From Massilia glaciei (GTDB lineage: Bacteria; Pseudomonadota; Gammaproteobacteria; Burkholderiales; Burkholderiaceae_D): 33,757 bases of DNA. The notes beneath the pieces are model-generated. The model had not been told where the DNA came from and did not search any database. It worked only from the letters and a program-made list of their open reading frames with translations. Location: the NCBI RefSeq assembly GCF_003011895.2, contig NZ_PXWF02000269.1:1-33757 (forward strand), given 5' to 3'. Position numbers and translations under genes: made by a program. Positions 21,532 through 28,881 of this stretch are shown here, piece by piece (position 1 is the stretch's first letter; every line of letters begins with the position of its first letter).

Positions 21532-22314
21532 TTACAGCTGCGCCAGCTTGGCGAGCATCTGGTCGGACGTGGTGATCGCCTTGCTGTTGATCTCGTAGGC
21601 GCGCTGGGTCTGGATCATATTGACCATCTCCTCGACCACGTTGACGTTCGAGGTCTCGACGTAGCCCTGCAAGATGACGCCGGCGCCGTTGGTGCCAGGG
21701 GTGTTGGTGTTGGGGGTGCCCGACGAGCCGGTCTCGGCGTACAGGTTCTCGCCCTTGGACTCGAGGCCGGCCGGGTTCACGAACGTGGTCAGCTGAAGGG
21801 TGCCGACCTGGGACGGGGCCGCCGTGCCGGGCAGCGTGACCGAGACCACGCCGTCGCGCCCGACCGTGATCGAGAGCGCCTCGGCCGGCACGGTGATCGC
21901 GGGCTGGATCACGAAGCCCGACGAGGTCACGAGCTGGCCGTTGGAGTCGCTCTGGAAGGCGCCGTCGCGGGTGTAGGCGGTGGCGCCGTCGGGCAGCAGC
22001 ACCGAGAAGAAGCCCGAGCCGTTGATCATCAGGTCCTTCGAGTTGCTGGTGAGCTGGGGGTTGCCCTGAGTGTGGATGCGTTCGGTGGCGACGGTGCGCA
22101 CGCCGGTGCCGATCTGCAGGCCCGACGGCAGGTTGGTCTGCTGCGACGACTGGGCGCCGGGCTGGCGCACGTTCTGGTACAACAAGTCCTCGAACACGGC
22201 GCGCGAACGCTTGAAGCCGTTGGTGCTCACGTTGGCGAGGTTGTTGGTGATGACGTCGAGATTGGTCTGCTGCGCCTCGAGACCGGTCTTGGCGATATAT
22301 AGGGAACGGATCAT
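21532..22314 (-). CDS. flgG: FlgG, distal rod protein
   Basis: FlgG forms the distal rod. The product has exactly the usual 260 residues and begins [18 protein letters not shown] with [21 protein letters not shown], the N-terminal rod helix motif, and ends [40 protein letters not shown]-like C-terminal helix. Motifs [20 protein letters not shown] and [16 protein letters not shown] are typical. The ATG at 22314 was chosen because it gives the family length and has GGAG seven bases upstream; the frame continues upstream into repeat sequence. The gap to flgF upstream is unusually long (645 bases) and holds repeats. Confidence 0.98.
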   Translation of the reverse strand: MIRSLYIAKTGLEAQQTNLDVITNNLANVSTNGFKRSRAVFEDLLYQNVRQPGAQSSQQTNLPSGLQIGTGVRTVATERIHTQGNPQLTSNSKDLMINGSGFFSVLLPDGATAYTRDGAFQSDSNGQLVTSSGFVIQPAITVPAEALSITVGRDGVVSVTLPGTAAPSQVGTLQLTTFVNPAGLESKGENLYAETGSSGTPNTNTPGTNGAGVILQGYVETSNVNVVEEMVNMIQTQRAYEINSKAITTSDQMLAKLAQL

Positions 22315-22411
22315 TTGCTTCTCCAGTTTCGGTACGGCGCCAAGCGCCAAGCACACATCAATCTTTGGGGACAGGCTGCCTGTGCAACCGACACCGGCCA
22401 TCGCCAGTAAC

Positions 22412-22604
22412 ACGTCATCACCGCAACCGCCACGTCATCACAGAAACCACCACGTAATCACCGCAACCGCCAACGTCATCACAGCAACCACGACGTAATC
22501 ACCGCAACCGCCAACGTCATCACAGCAACCACCACGTCATCACCGCAACCGCCAACGTCATCACAGCAACCACCACGTCATCACCGCCGCCACCACCACC
22601 ACCA
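22412..22604 (+). repeat. Tandem array of alternating 21/20-bp units
   Basis: Unit A (acgtcatcaccgcaaccgcc, sometimes one base longer) and unit B (acgtcatcacagcaaccacc) alternate four times (units start at 22412, 22432, 22452, 22473, 22493, 22514, 22534 and 22555), giving a 41-bp higher-order period, and the array ends in a CCA-rich stretch. The first bases acgtcatc are the same as the end of the adjoining palindromic element. There are no unique spacers, so it is not CRISPR. Confidence 0.85.
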
Positions 22605-22605
22605 A

Positions 22606-22763
22606 CGTCATCCCCGCGAAAGCGGGGACCCATACTGAGCTGGCAAAGCGCCGAGCATCACGTTTTCGGCCGCGAACAATAAATCGCCCTTGTTAGCGAA
22701 GAAATCGGCTGACGCCAGTTGTCAGCAAACTCAGCATGGGTCCCCGCTTTCGCGGGGATGACG
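22606..22763. repeat. 158-bp palindromic element with 28-bp perfect terminal inverted repeats
   Basis: The ends 22606-22633 and 22736-22763 are exact reverse complements (beginning cgtcatccccgcgaaagcgg), and pairing goes on for about seven more bases with a mismatch. Each arm is also a hairpin (ccccgc-gaaa-gcgggg). The arm shares 23 of 28 positions with the arms of the two 96-bp elements, including ggggaccca. The central 90 bases code for nothing recognisable. It looks like a non-autonomous MITE/REP-type element. Confidence 0.8.
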
Positions 22764-22777
22764 TGCTGGTGGTGGCG

Positions 22778-22876
22778 CTGGTCGCGCTGGTGCCGCTGGT
22801 GCCGCTGGTGCCGCTGGTGCCGGTGGTGCCGGTTTTGGCGGTTTCGGCGGTTTCGGCGGTTTTGGCGGTTTTGGCG
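22778..22876 (+). repeat. Eleven 9-bp tandem repeats
   Basis: Eleven units in perfect 9-base register. The first six are ctggtgccg-type (22778-22831) and the last five gttttggcg/gtttcggcg-type (22832-22876). The period is a multiple of three, so all frames stay open on both strands and give simple tripeptide repeats. No start or ribosome site supports translation. Confidence 0.85.
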
Positions 22877-22959
22877 CGTTTGTGGCGGTCGTGGTAGCGA
22901 CGACACACGTCGCGTCGCGTCAGCCATAGACCCCAGTGAGAATTATGCGCGCCGCAGAG

Positions 22960-23700
22960 TCAACTCAAAGCGAGGATCTGGGTAGCTTTCGCCGCGTTGT
23001 TCTCGGCATTCTTGAGCAGGCTCATTTGGGTTTCGAACGCGCGCGCGAGCGTGATCATGCTCACCATCGAGTCGACCGGGCTGACGTTGCTGCCCTCGAG
23101 CGCCCCGCCGACCACCTTGACCAGCGGGTCGGCCGCGGCGGCCGAGCCGTCGCGCAGGCGGAACAAGCCGTCGTCCCCGCGCACCAAATTGGCCTCGTCC
23201 GGATTGACCAGTTTTAAACGCCCCAGCACGGTCGGCGCGCCCGGCGTGTTGCTCGTCGCCATGGTCGAGACGGTGCCGTCGCTGGCGACCTCGACCGTCA
23301 CCTCGGGCGGCACCGTGATGGTGCCGCCGTCGCCCTGCACCGCGAACCCGGCGTTCGACTGCAGCATCCCGTTCGCGTTCATCTGCAGGGCGCCGTTGCG
23401 GGTGTACGCCTCGCTGCCGTCGGGCATCTGCAGCGCGATCCAGCCCTTGCCCGAGACCGCCACGTCGAGCGCGCGCCCCGTCATCTGCAGCGGCCCCGCC
23501 GAAAAATCGCTGCCCACCGTCGCGCCGACCACGAAGGTGCGGGTCGGCAGCGCGCCGCCGACCACCGGCACCGCGCGGAAGGCGTCGATCTGGGCCCTGA
23601 AGCCCGTGGTGCCGACGTTGGCCAGGTTGTTGGCGGTCGTGGCCTGCTGATCGAGCAGGTGCTTGGCGCCGCTGGCGGCGGTGTAGATCAGGCGGTCCAT
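22960..23700 (-). CDS. flgF: FlgF, proximal rod protein
   Basis: FlgF is a proximal rod protein. The 246-residue product begins MDRLIYTAASGAKHLLDQQATTANNLANVGTTGFRAQ, the FlgF-type N-terminus (its MDRLIYTA start is distinct from FlgG). YTRNGALQMNANGMLQ and the C-terminal EGSNVSPVDSMVSMITLARAFETQMSLLKNAENNA follow. The length is normal. It starts 27 bases after flgE. Downstream comes the 645-base repeat region instead of flgG. Confidence 0.97.
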   Translation of the reverse strand: MDRLIYTAASGAKHLLDQQATTANNLANVGTTGFRAQIDAFRAVPVVGGALPTRTFVVGATVGSDFSAGPLQMTGRALDVAVSGKGWIALQMPDGSEAYTRNGALQMNANGMLQSNAGFAVQGDGGTITVPPEVTVEVASDGTVSTMATSNTPGAPTVLGRLKLVNPDEANLVRGDDGLFRLRDGSAAAADPLVKVVGGALEGSNVSPVDSMVSMITLARAFETQMSLLKNAENNAAKATQILALS

Positions 23701-23727
23701 GCGGCGTCCCTTGACGTTTATTGCGGT

Positions 23728-25260
23728 TTAGCGCAGGTTGACCAGCGTCTGCAGGATCGAATCCTGGGTCTTGATGGTCTGCGCGTTGGCCTGGTAGACC
23801 CGCTGCGCCGTGATCATGTTGACCAGCTCGGCCGTGAGGTCGACGTTCGAGGTCTCGACCGCGGCCGACTGCAGCACCCCGCGCCCGCCCGAGTCCGGCG
23901 TGCCCGTGAGCGGCACGCCCGAGGTCGAGGACTCGGCCCAGGCGTTGTTGCCCAGCGGCGTGAGCCCGTTCGGGTTGGCGAAGTTCGACAGCACGATCTG
24001 GCCCAGCGCCTGCGAGCGGCCGTTGCTGTACTGGCCCATGATGACGCCGTCTGCGCCGGCCGCGAAACGCTGCAGCTGGCCCGAGGCGTAGCCGTCCTGC
24101 GACAGCTTCTCGCGCGTGGCCGAGCCGTACTGGGTGGTGCCGGCAAAGCCAAGGTCGACCGTGAGGGTGTCGGCCGCGCCGGTCGACGGGTACATCGGCA
24201 GGGCGACGGAGAACGGCAGCGTCTGCGGCGCCATCAGCGCCGGGCTGAGCGCGCCCGACGAGTCGAACTTGAGCTGGCCCACGCTGACCGGCGGCACCCG
24301 CACGGCGGCCGTGATGGCCGCGTCGATCTGCTCGGGCGTGAAGCCGACGGTGTTGCCGGCGGTGGTCGCGGCGGTGTTGATGGCGGCGACGTCGGTGGCG
24401 CTGGCGCCGGCGGCGGCGGCGGCCTGCTCGACGGCGTCACCGGCGGCGGTGGCGTAGTTTTGCGCGGCCAGGTTGACCCGCGCCGGGTCGCGCGGCACGG
24501 CGGCCATCGCGTTGACCCACTCCTGGCGCGTGACGCTGGTGGCGGCCGCCGGGCTCGGGTCGTGCGAGGCGCTGGCCACCTCGAGATTGGTGATCTCGGT
24601 GCCGTCGTTGGCCACGTAGACGTCCCACACGCCGGGCGCCGACTTGACGAAGTACGAGGTCACCACGTGCGGCGTGCCGAGGCTGTCGTAGACGTCGATC
24701 GCGGTCTGCTTGTTGTAGGTGTCGGAGTTGTTCGGGTTGAACGGGGTCACGAGCGGCGTGACGCTGGCCGAATCGAGGTTCAATTCGGTGTCGATGCGGC
24801 TTGTCGCCAGCGGCTGCAGGTTGGCCGTGCTGATCTGCAGCGGCACGGGCGAGCCGGCCGAGATGGCGCCGGTCGGGCCGGCCATGTAGCCGGTCAGCAT
24901 CGCGCCCTGGGCGTTGGTGATGAAGCCGTCCTTGTTGAGCGCGAACTGGCCGTTGCGCGCGTACTGGACCGCGCCATTGACGGTGGTGCGGAAGAATCCG
25001 GAGCCGTTGATGGCGATGTCGAGCGGGTTGTTGGACGCCTCGATGTTGCCCTGGTTGAATTGCTGGGCGATCTGCGACACCTTGACGCCGATGCCGGCCT
25101 GGTTGCCGGCCGCGCCGCTGAGCGAGTTGGCGTAGACGTCGGCGAACTGGGCCTGCGAGGTCTTGAAGCCGACCGTGCTGGCGTTGGCGATGTTGTTGCC
25201 GATGACGTCGAGCGATTTCGCAGCGCCGTTCAAGCCGCTAAGTCCCTGTTGGAAAGACAT
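23728..25260 (-). CDS. flgE: FlgE, flagellar hook protein with Ala-rich insertion
   Basis: FlgE polymerises into the hook, the universal joint of the flagellum. The N-terminus (SFQQGLSGLNGAAKSLDVIGNNIANASTVGFK) and C-terminus (SNVDLTAELVNMITAQRVYQANAQTIKTQDSILQTLVNLR) are conserved, as are DIAINGSGFF and YDSLGTPHVV. The product has 510 residues, longer than the roughly 400-430 usual in related bacteria. The extra length is mainly residues about 225-324, an Ala-rich, mostly helical stretch (AAQNYATAAGDAVEQAAAAA, VAAINTAATTAG) between the segment WDVYVANDGTEI and VGQLKFDSSG, which usually lie close together. Hook domains are variable, so function is expected to be kept. The gene is 37 bases downstream of flgD. 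Confidence 0.97.
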   Translation of the reverse strand: MSFQQGLSGLNGAAKSLDVIGNNIANASTVGFKTSQAQFADVYANSLSGAAGNQAGIGVKVSQIAQQFNQGNIEASNNPLDIAINGSGFFRTTVNGAVQYARNGQFALNKDGFITNAQGAMLTGYMAGPTGAISAGSPVPLQISTANLQPLATSRIDTELNLDSASVTPLVTPFNPNNSDTYNKQTAIDVYDSLGTPHVVTSYFVKSAPGVWDVYVANDGTEITNLEVASASHDPSPAAATSVTRQEWVNAMAAVPRDPARVNLAAQNYATAAGDAVEQAAAAAGASATDVAAINTAATTAGNTVGFTPEQIDAAITAAVRVPPVSVGQLKFDSSGALSPALMAPQTLPFSVALPMYPSTGAADTLTVDLGFAGTTQYGSATREKLSQDGYASGQLQRFAAGADGVIMGQYSNGRSQALGQIVLSNFANPNGLTPLGNNAWAESSTSGVPLTGTPDSGGRGVLQSAAVETSNVDLTAELVNMITAQRVYQANAQTIKTQDSILQTLVNLR

Positions 25261-25297
25261 GTTGATCTCCTGGTGTAAAGGTTGGTGGCGGCTTGAA

Positions 25298-25987
25298 TTA
25301 CATGATGAGTTTGACGTCGGCCATCGTGACCATGCTGCCCTTGAGCATCAGGTTCAGCTGGACCCCGTTCTTGGCGCTGGTCGTCACGCTGCCGACGCTG
25401 TCGAAGGCGAGCGCGATGGCGTCGTCGACCGCCTCGCCGCCGTTCTGGGCGACCACCCGGAAGGTGTAGGCGCCGTTGGCCGAGGGCACGCCGTCGATCA
25501 CGCCGTCCCATGCGACCGGGGTCACGCCGGGCCCGTGCGGGCCGAGATCGAGCGTGTGCACGTCCTTGCCGGTGCGCGGGTCGGTGATGACGATCTGCAG
25601 GTTGTCGACGCTCGAGCCGAGCTCGACGCCCATGATCGACTTGCCCTCGTGCAGCGTCAGGCTGTTGCCCTCGACCAGCACGCCGTGGCCGATCATGTTG
25701 GCCGCCTGCAGCGCCTCGGACGACTGGTAGCTGGCCTTGAGCGATTCGAGCGTGGTGTTGAGCTTGTTGACGCCGGTGACGGTCGACAGCTGCGCGAGCT
25801 GGCTCGTGATCTGCGCGTTGTCGAGCGGGTTCATCGGGTCCTGGTTCTTGAGCTGGGTCACCAGCAGGGTCATGAACTTGTCCTGGTCGGCCTGGACGCT
25901 GCCGGCGACGGCGGCCGCCTTGCGCGGATTCATCACCGCCATGAGGTCGTTGATGATCGGCGGCGATTGGGTGGCGATGGCGGTCAT
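25298..25987 (-). CDS. flgD: FlgD, hook assembly scaffold (cap) protein
   Basis: FlgD caps the growing hook and is lost when it is complete. The 229-residue product has the conserved N-terminal stretch DKFMTLLVTQLKNQDPMNPLDNAQITSQLAQLSTVTGVNKLN, then a middle with VLVEGNSL and a C-terminal Ig/tudor-like part (TPVAWDGVIDGVPSANGAYTFRVVAQNG). The ATG at 25987 was preferred. A GTG at 26008 overlaps the flgC stop (GTGA) and would add 7 residues; it is possible, and neither start has a strong ribosome site. Neighbours flgC and flgE confirm the identity. Confidence 0.96.
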   Translation of the reverse strand: MTAIATQSPPIINDLMAVMNPRKAAAVAGSVQADQDKFMTLLVTQLKNQDPMNPLDNAQITSQLAQLSTVTGVNKLNTTLESLKASYQSSEALQAANMIGHGVLVEGNSLTLHEGKSIMGVELGSSVDNLQIVITDPRTGKDVHTLDLGPHGPGVTPVAWDGVIDGVPSANGAYTFRVVAQNGGEAVDDAIALAFDSVGSVTTSAKNGVQLNLMLKGSMVTMADVKLIM

Positions 25988-26004
25988 GGGGGGTTCCGAT
26001 CCGG

Positions 26005-26406
26005 TCACTGACCGAGCGTTAGGGTTTTGAGCAGCATGCTTTTGGCCGCGTTCATGGTTTCGACATTGGTCTGGTAGGAGCGCGAGGCCGACAGCATGTT
26101 GACCATCTCGTCGACCACGTTCACGTTGGGCATGGCGACATACCCCTTCTCGTCGGCCATCGGGTGCTTGGGGTCGTACACCTGCTTGAGCGGCGAGGCG
26201 TCCTCGACGACCTGCTGGACGCGCACGCCGGTGCCGCCGCCGGCGGTCTGGACCGCCTCGAACACGACCTGCTTGGCGCGGTAGGCCTCGCCGCTGGCGC
26301 TGGTGGCGCTGTCGGCGTTGGCGAGGTTGCTCGAGACCACGTTGAGGCGCTGGGCCTGGGCGCTCATGGCCGAACCGGACACGTTGAAGATGTTAAACAG
26401 CGACAT
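26005..26406 (-). CDS. flgC: FlgC, proximal rod protein
   Basis: FlgC is a proximal rod protein. The product has the typical length of 133 residues, begins [45 protein letters not shown] and ends [41 protein letters not shown], both family signatures. The gene lies between flgB (18-base gap) and flgD (17-base gap to the preferred start). Confidence 0.98.
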   Translation of the reverse strand: MSLFNIFNVSGSAMSAQAQRLNVVSSNLANADSATSASGEAYRAKQVVFEAVQTAGGGTGVRVQQVVEDASPLKQVYDPKHPMADEKGYVAMPNVNVVDEMVNMLSASRSYQTNVETMNAAKSMLLKTLTLGQ

Positions 26407-26424
26407 AGTGCTTCCCTATCGGCC

Positions 26425-26841
26425 CTATTGGCCCTGGATGGCGGAGATCAGGCCGCGGATCTGCATGTTGATCATGGTGATGCCCGCCTCGTAGCGCAGC
26501 GCGTTGTCGGCGAACTGGTTGCGCTCGACGTCCATGTCGACCGTGTTGCCGTCAACGCTGCCCTGGGCCGGGATCCGGTACAGCAGCGCGGTGCCGTCGG
26601 CCAGGGTGTCGGCGTTTTTGGCCACGCCCGTGAAATGGGCCGCCGCGGTCGCGCCCGGCACGCCGGCCGGCGCCGCGCCGCGCGCGAGCGCGCCCTGCAG
26701 CGCGCTGGCGAAATCGATGTCGCGCGCCTTGAAGTTGGGCGTGTCGGCGTTCGCGATGTTGGAAGCGAGCACCTGCTGGCGCTGCGAGCGCAAACTCAGG
26801 GCGACCTCGTTGAAGCGCATGTAATCGTCGATTTTGCTCAT
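26425..26841 (-). CDS. flgB: FlgB, proximal rod protein
   Basis: FlgB is the proximal rod protein closest to the membrane ring. The 138-residue product has QRQQVLASNIANADTPNFKARDIDF near the N-terminus and DMDVERNQFADNALRYEAGITMINMQIRGLISAIQGQ at the end, the FlgB pattern. The ATG at 26841 has GGAGA about eight bases upstream and gives the usual length; the frame runs on upstream to 26913 but without family sequence. It is the first gene of the flgB-to-flgJ operon and is divergent from flgA. Confidence 0.98.
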   Translation of the reverse strand: MSKIDDYMRFNEVALSLRSQRQQVLASNIANADTPNFKARDIDFASALQGALARGAAPAGVPGATAAAHFTGVAKNADTLADGTALLYRIPAQGSVDGNTVDMDVERNQFADNALRYEAGITMINMQIRGLISAIQGQ

Positions 26842-26993
26842 TTTGCATTCTCCCAGGTCAGGCGCCAGTCCAAAGCCGGTGGTGACAGGATCGATAGTAA
26901 GGCTGCCGGGCATGCAGCAATCGGCCGAGAAGGCCGTGCAAACGGGGGCTATTCAAACGTTCGGCCCGGGGCCGCGCCGCCTAATATGGGAGC
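26842..26993. promoter_or_regulatory. Divergent flgA/flgB promoter region
   Basis: This 152-base gap must hold promoters for flgA (+) and flgB (-). On the - strand AACGTTTGAATAGCC (26961-26947) is similar to an FlhDC half-site (AAYGS-N2-AAATARCG type), but no clear inverted second half-site was found. A -10-like TACTAT (- strand, 26899-26894) lies 15 bases from a TTGCTG, which is a short spacer. No sigma-28 site was seen, as expected for early/middle genes. Confidence 0.4.
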
Positions 26994-27746
26994 ATGAAAA
27001 AGACCCTGTCGGCCGCAAAGCCAAGCACGTCGTTCCGATCAGCTCCGATATTGTCCGTCCTCGCCATCCTGGTTTTGCTGCTGAGCGCGCCGCTGGTGCG
27101 CGGCCAGGTCCCGGCCAATCCGGCGCGCCAGGATCCGGCCGCCCTGCGCGCGCTGGTCGAACAACACCTGCGCGTGCAGAGCGCCGGCCTGCCCGGCAAG
27201 GTCGCGATCGAGGTCGGCCGGCTCGACCCGCGCATGAGCCTGGCCGCGTGCCCGGACCCGCAGGCGTTCCAGCAAGCCGGCGCGCGCGCCTGGGGCAGGA
27301 CCTCGGTCGGGGTGCGCTGCCTGGCGCCCGCCTGGAGCGTGTATGTGCAGGCCAGGGTGAGCGTGACGGGCGACTACGTGGCCGCCGCCGTGCCCCTGGC
27401 GCAGGGCCAGCCGATCGACCCGTCGCAGCTGATGCTGCTCAAGGGCGATCTCGCGGCGATGCCGAACGGGATCATCACCGACATCGCGCAGGCGGCCGGA
27501 AAAAGCCCGACCGTGTCGCTTCAGGCCGGCGCGCCGCTGCGGCTCGACGGCCTGCGCAGCCCGCCCGTGGTGCAACAGGGGCAGTTGGTGCGCGTGGTCA
27601 GCGCCGGACCCGGCTTCCAGGTCTCGGGCGAGGCGCGCGCGCTTGGCAACGCGGCCGACGGCCAGGTGGTACAGGCGCGCACGCCGCGCGGCGTGATCCT
27701 CAGCGGGGTGGCCCGCGCCGGCGGCCTGGTCGAAGTGGCATACTAG
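26994..27746 (+). CDS. flgA: FlgA, P-ring assembly chaperone
   Basis: FlgA is a periplasmic chaperone for FlgI. The 250-residue product has an N-terminal signal peptide (about residues 1-37, with the hydrophobic stretch SVLAILVLLLSAPLV). The mature protein has CPDPQAFQQ, RTSVGVRCLAPAWSVYVQARV and, in the SAF-like C-terminal part, GDYVAAAVPLAQGQPIDPSQL, AGAPLRLDGLRSPPVVQQGQ and VQARTPRGVILSGVARAGG, typical of FlgA. The position divergent from flgB and before flgM is the usual one. The ATG at 26994 has GGGAG close upstream. Confidence 0.96.
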   Translation: MKKTLSAAKPSTSFRSAPILSVLAILVLLLSAPLVRGQVPANPARQDPAALRALVEQHLRVQSAGLPGKVAIEVGRLDPRMSLAACPDPQAFQQAGARAWGRTSVGVRCLAPAWSVYVQARVSVTGDYVAAAVPLAQGQPIDPSQLMLLKGDLAAMPNGIITDIAQAAGKSPTVSLQAGAPLRLDGLRSPPVVQQGQLVRVVSAGPGFQVSGEARALGNAADGQVVQARTPRGVILSGVARAGGLVEVAY

Positions 27747-27804
27747 GCATGCTAGACATGCGCCGAACGAATATTTGATATGGGAAAGTCCATGCGGTCG
27801 CAGC

Positions 27805-27831
27805 TAAAGTTTATGGCCGGTGCGCCGTTAC
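27805..27831 (+). promoter_or_regulatory. Sigma-28 (FliA) promoter of flgMN
   Basis: TAAAGTTT (27805-27812), an 11-base spacer and GCCGTTAC (27824-27831) match the sigma-28 consensus with a perfect -35 and a 6-of-8 -10. The site is 49 bases upstream of the flgM start, so FlgM would feed back on its own sigma-28-dependent expression. Confidence 0.88.
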
Positions 27832-27842
27832 CGAGGCAGACC

Positions 27843-27861
27843 CCGGAGTTTCTCGCTCCGG
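27843..27861 (+). promoter_or_regulatory. Hairpin in the flgM 5' leader
   Basis: ccggag (27843-27848), a 7-base loop and ctccgg (27856-27861) form a perfect 6-bp stem, ending 10 bases before the GAGG ribosome site of flgM. It could affect translation or stability of the short leader; no function is known to me. Confidence 0.45.
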
Positions 27862-27879
27862 CAAGACGAGGAAAACGCT

Positions 27880-28182
27880 GTGAAAATTAACGACCCGATC
27901 AAAATCACACCCGCGCTGCCGGGCAACACCGCCCCGGCGGCGGGCACCCGCGGCGCCGACAGGGCCGGCCCGGCCGCCGGCCTGTCATCGGACAGCGTGC
28001 GCCTGTCCTCGCAAGGCCAGGCGCTCGCCGGCACGGTCGGCAACAATGCCGTGTTCGACGCCAAAAAAGTCGAGCGCCTCAAGCTGGCGATCGCCGACGG
28101 CCAGTTCCAGGTCAATTCCGAAAAAGTCGCCGACGGCCTGCTCGAGACGGTGCGCGGCCTGCTGCACGCCAGAAAGCGCTAA
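27880..28182 (+). CDS. flgM: FlgM, anti-sigma-28 factor
   Basis: FlgM binds and blocks FliA (sigma-28) and is exported when the hook is finished, which releases late gene expression. The 100-residue product starts at a GTG (27880), reading (M)KINDPIKITPAL, with GAGG about eight bases upstream. A Pro/Ala/Gly-rich disordered N-terminal half follows, then the C-terminal sigma-binding helices: SSDSVRLSSQGQAL, FDAKKVERLKLAIADGQFQVNSEKVADGLLETVRGLL, the FlgM pattern (VxxIKxAIAxGxYxV..EKIADGLL). The sigma-28 promoter upstream and flgN 8 bases downstream support the call. The longer frame with an earlier start is not supported. Confidence 0.96.
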   Translation: MKINDPIKITPALPGNTAPAAGTRGADRAGPAAGLSSDSVRLSSQGQALAGTVGNNAVFDAKKVERLKLAIADGQFQVNSEKVADGLLETVRGLLHARKR

Positions 28183-28190
28183 CACACCCA

Positions 28191-28673
28191 ATGTCCACCA
28201 TGTCCGCCACCAGCCCGAACGCCGCCCTGCCCGACGAACTGCGCCTGATGGGGCAGATGCTCGCCATGCTGCAGCAGGAGCAGCAGGTGCTGGTCAAGGC
28301 CGACACCGAGGCGCTGAGCGCGCTCACGGTGCTCAAGTCGGCGCTCGTGGCGCAACTGGGGCAATGCGCGGCCACGCGCCAGCGCCTGCTGCGCGAGGCC
28401 GGCTTCGCGGCCGCCGACGACGGCATGCAGGCCTGGATCAAGGCCGGGCCCGGCGCCGCCAGCGCCGAGCAGTGGCAGCAACTGCTCGAGCTCACGCGCC
28501 AGGCCAAGGAACTCAACCGCGTCAATGGAATGCTGATCAACAAGCAGTTCACCTACAACCAGACCATCCTCAACGCGATGCGCGCGCCCGCCTCGGGCGG
28601 CGAGGCGCATTTCTACGGCCCCAGCGGCCAGGCCACCGTCACGCCGCAGCCGCGCCGCCCGGTGATCGGCTAA
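28191..28673 (+). CDS. flgN: FlgN, export chaperone for FlgK and FlgL
   Basis: FlgN is a cytoplasmic chaperone that carries FlgK and FlgL to the export gate. The 160-residue, almost all-helical product has the coiled-coil pattern of the FlgNfam: LPDELRLMGQMLAMLQQEQQVLVKADTEALSALTVLKSALVAQLGQ, then a second helix pair LLELTRQAKELNRVNGMLINKQFTYNQTILNAM. A low-complexity tail ends the protein. Sequence conservation in this family is low, but length, helical pattern and position directly after flgM make the call firm. Confidence 0.93.
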   Translation: MSTMSATSPNAALPDELRLMGQMLAMLQQEQQVLVKADTEALSALTVLKSALVAQLGQCAATRQRLLREAGFAAADDGMQAWIKAGPGAASAEQWQQLLELTRQAKELNRVNGMLINKQFTYNQTILNAMRAPASGGEAHFYGPSGQATVTPQPRRPVIG

Positions 28674-28881
28674 GACCCTCTTCCATCGGGCCGATGCGCC
28701 CGGGGGCTTGCCATGCCGGCCCGAGGCTGGCGTTGCGCGCGCAAGGCTACGCAAAGCGAAAATTTATTTTTCGACAATTTCTTGCGAAAATACAATCATA
28801 ATATTGCGACGAACGCAACGATAAGATTGTCATATTTTCTACTATCAAGGCTCGCACACTTACCTTTGAAAGGTGCTTGCC
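28674..28881 (+). promoter_or_regulatory. Intergenic region before the DUF1800 gene
   Basis: Base composition drops from GC-rich to AT-rich within this gap, at about 28755. TCGGGCCG (28686-28693) and CGGCCCGA (28717-28724) can pair past flgN, but no T-run follows. An AT-rich stretch (28755-28850) with tacaat and cataat words probably holds a sigma-70-type promoter. Small hairpins are at 28804-28818 (ttgcg/cgcaa) and at 28862-28874 (acctt/aaggt); the latter would cover the AAAGG ribosome site of the next gene. Confidence 0.4.

Larger units (their letters stand above)
22315..22959. other. Repeat-filled gap between flgF and flgG
   Basis: No gene is supported in these 645 bases. The part next to flgG (22315-22411) has a short hairpin acaggc-t-gcctgt at 22371-22383. 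Then come a 20/21-bp tandem array (22412-22604), a 158-bp palindromic element (22606-22763), and 9-bp repeats (22778-22876). Left of the element the + strand is C/A-rich, right of it G/T-rich, so the two sides are roughly complementary. Open frames through the repeats are low-complexity and lack plausible starts. Elsewhere in the flgB-to-flgJ run the gaps are 9 to 37 bases. Confidence 0.7.

Noticed and set aside
22412-22604. CRISPR array
   Set aside because: Units of 20/21 bases follow each other without unique spacers, and no cas genes are present.
22658-22927. Repeat-encoded small proteins on the - strand
   Set aside because: The frames are low-complexity products of the 9-bp repeat and the palindromic element, without ribosome sites.
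23659-25278. Long + strand open frame (539 codons) opposite flgE
   Set aside because: Shadow of flgE; composition is the typical Arg/Val/Gly/His mix of reverse frames in GC-rich DNA.
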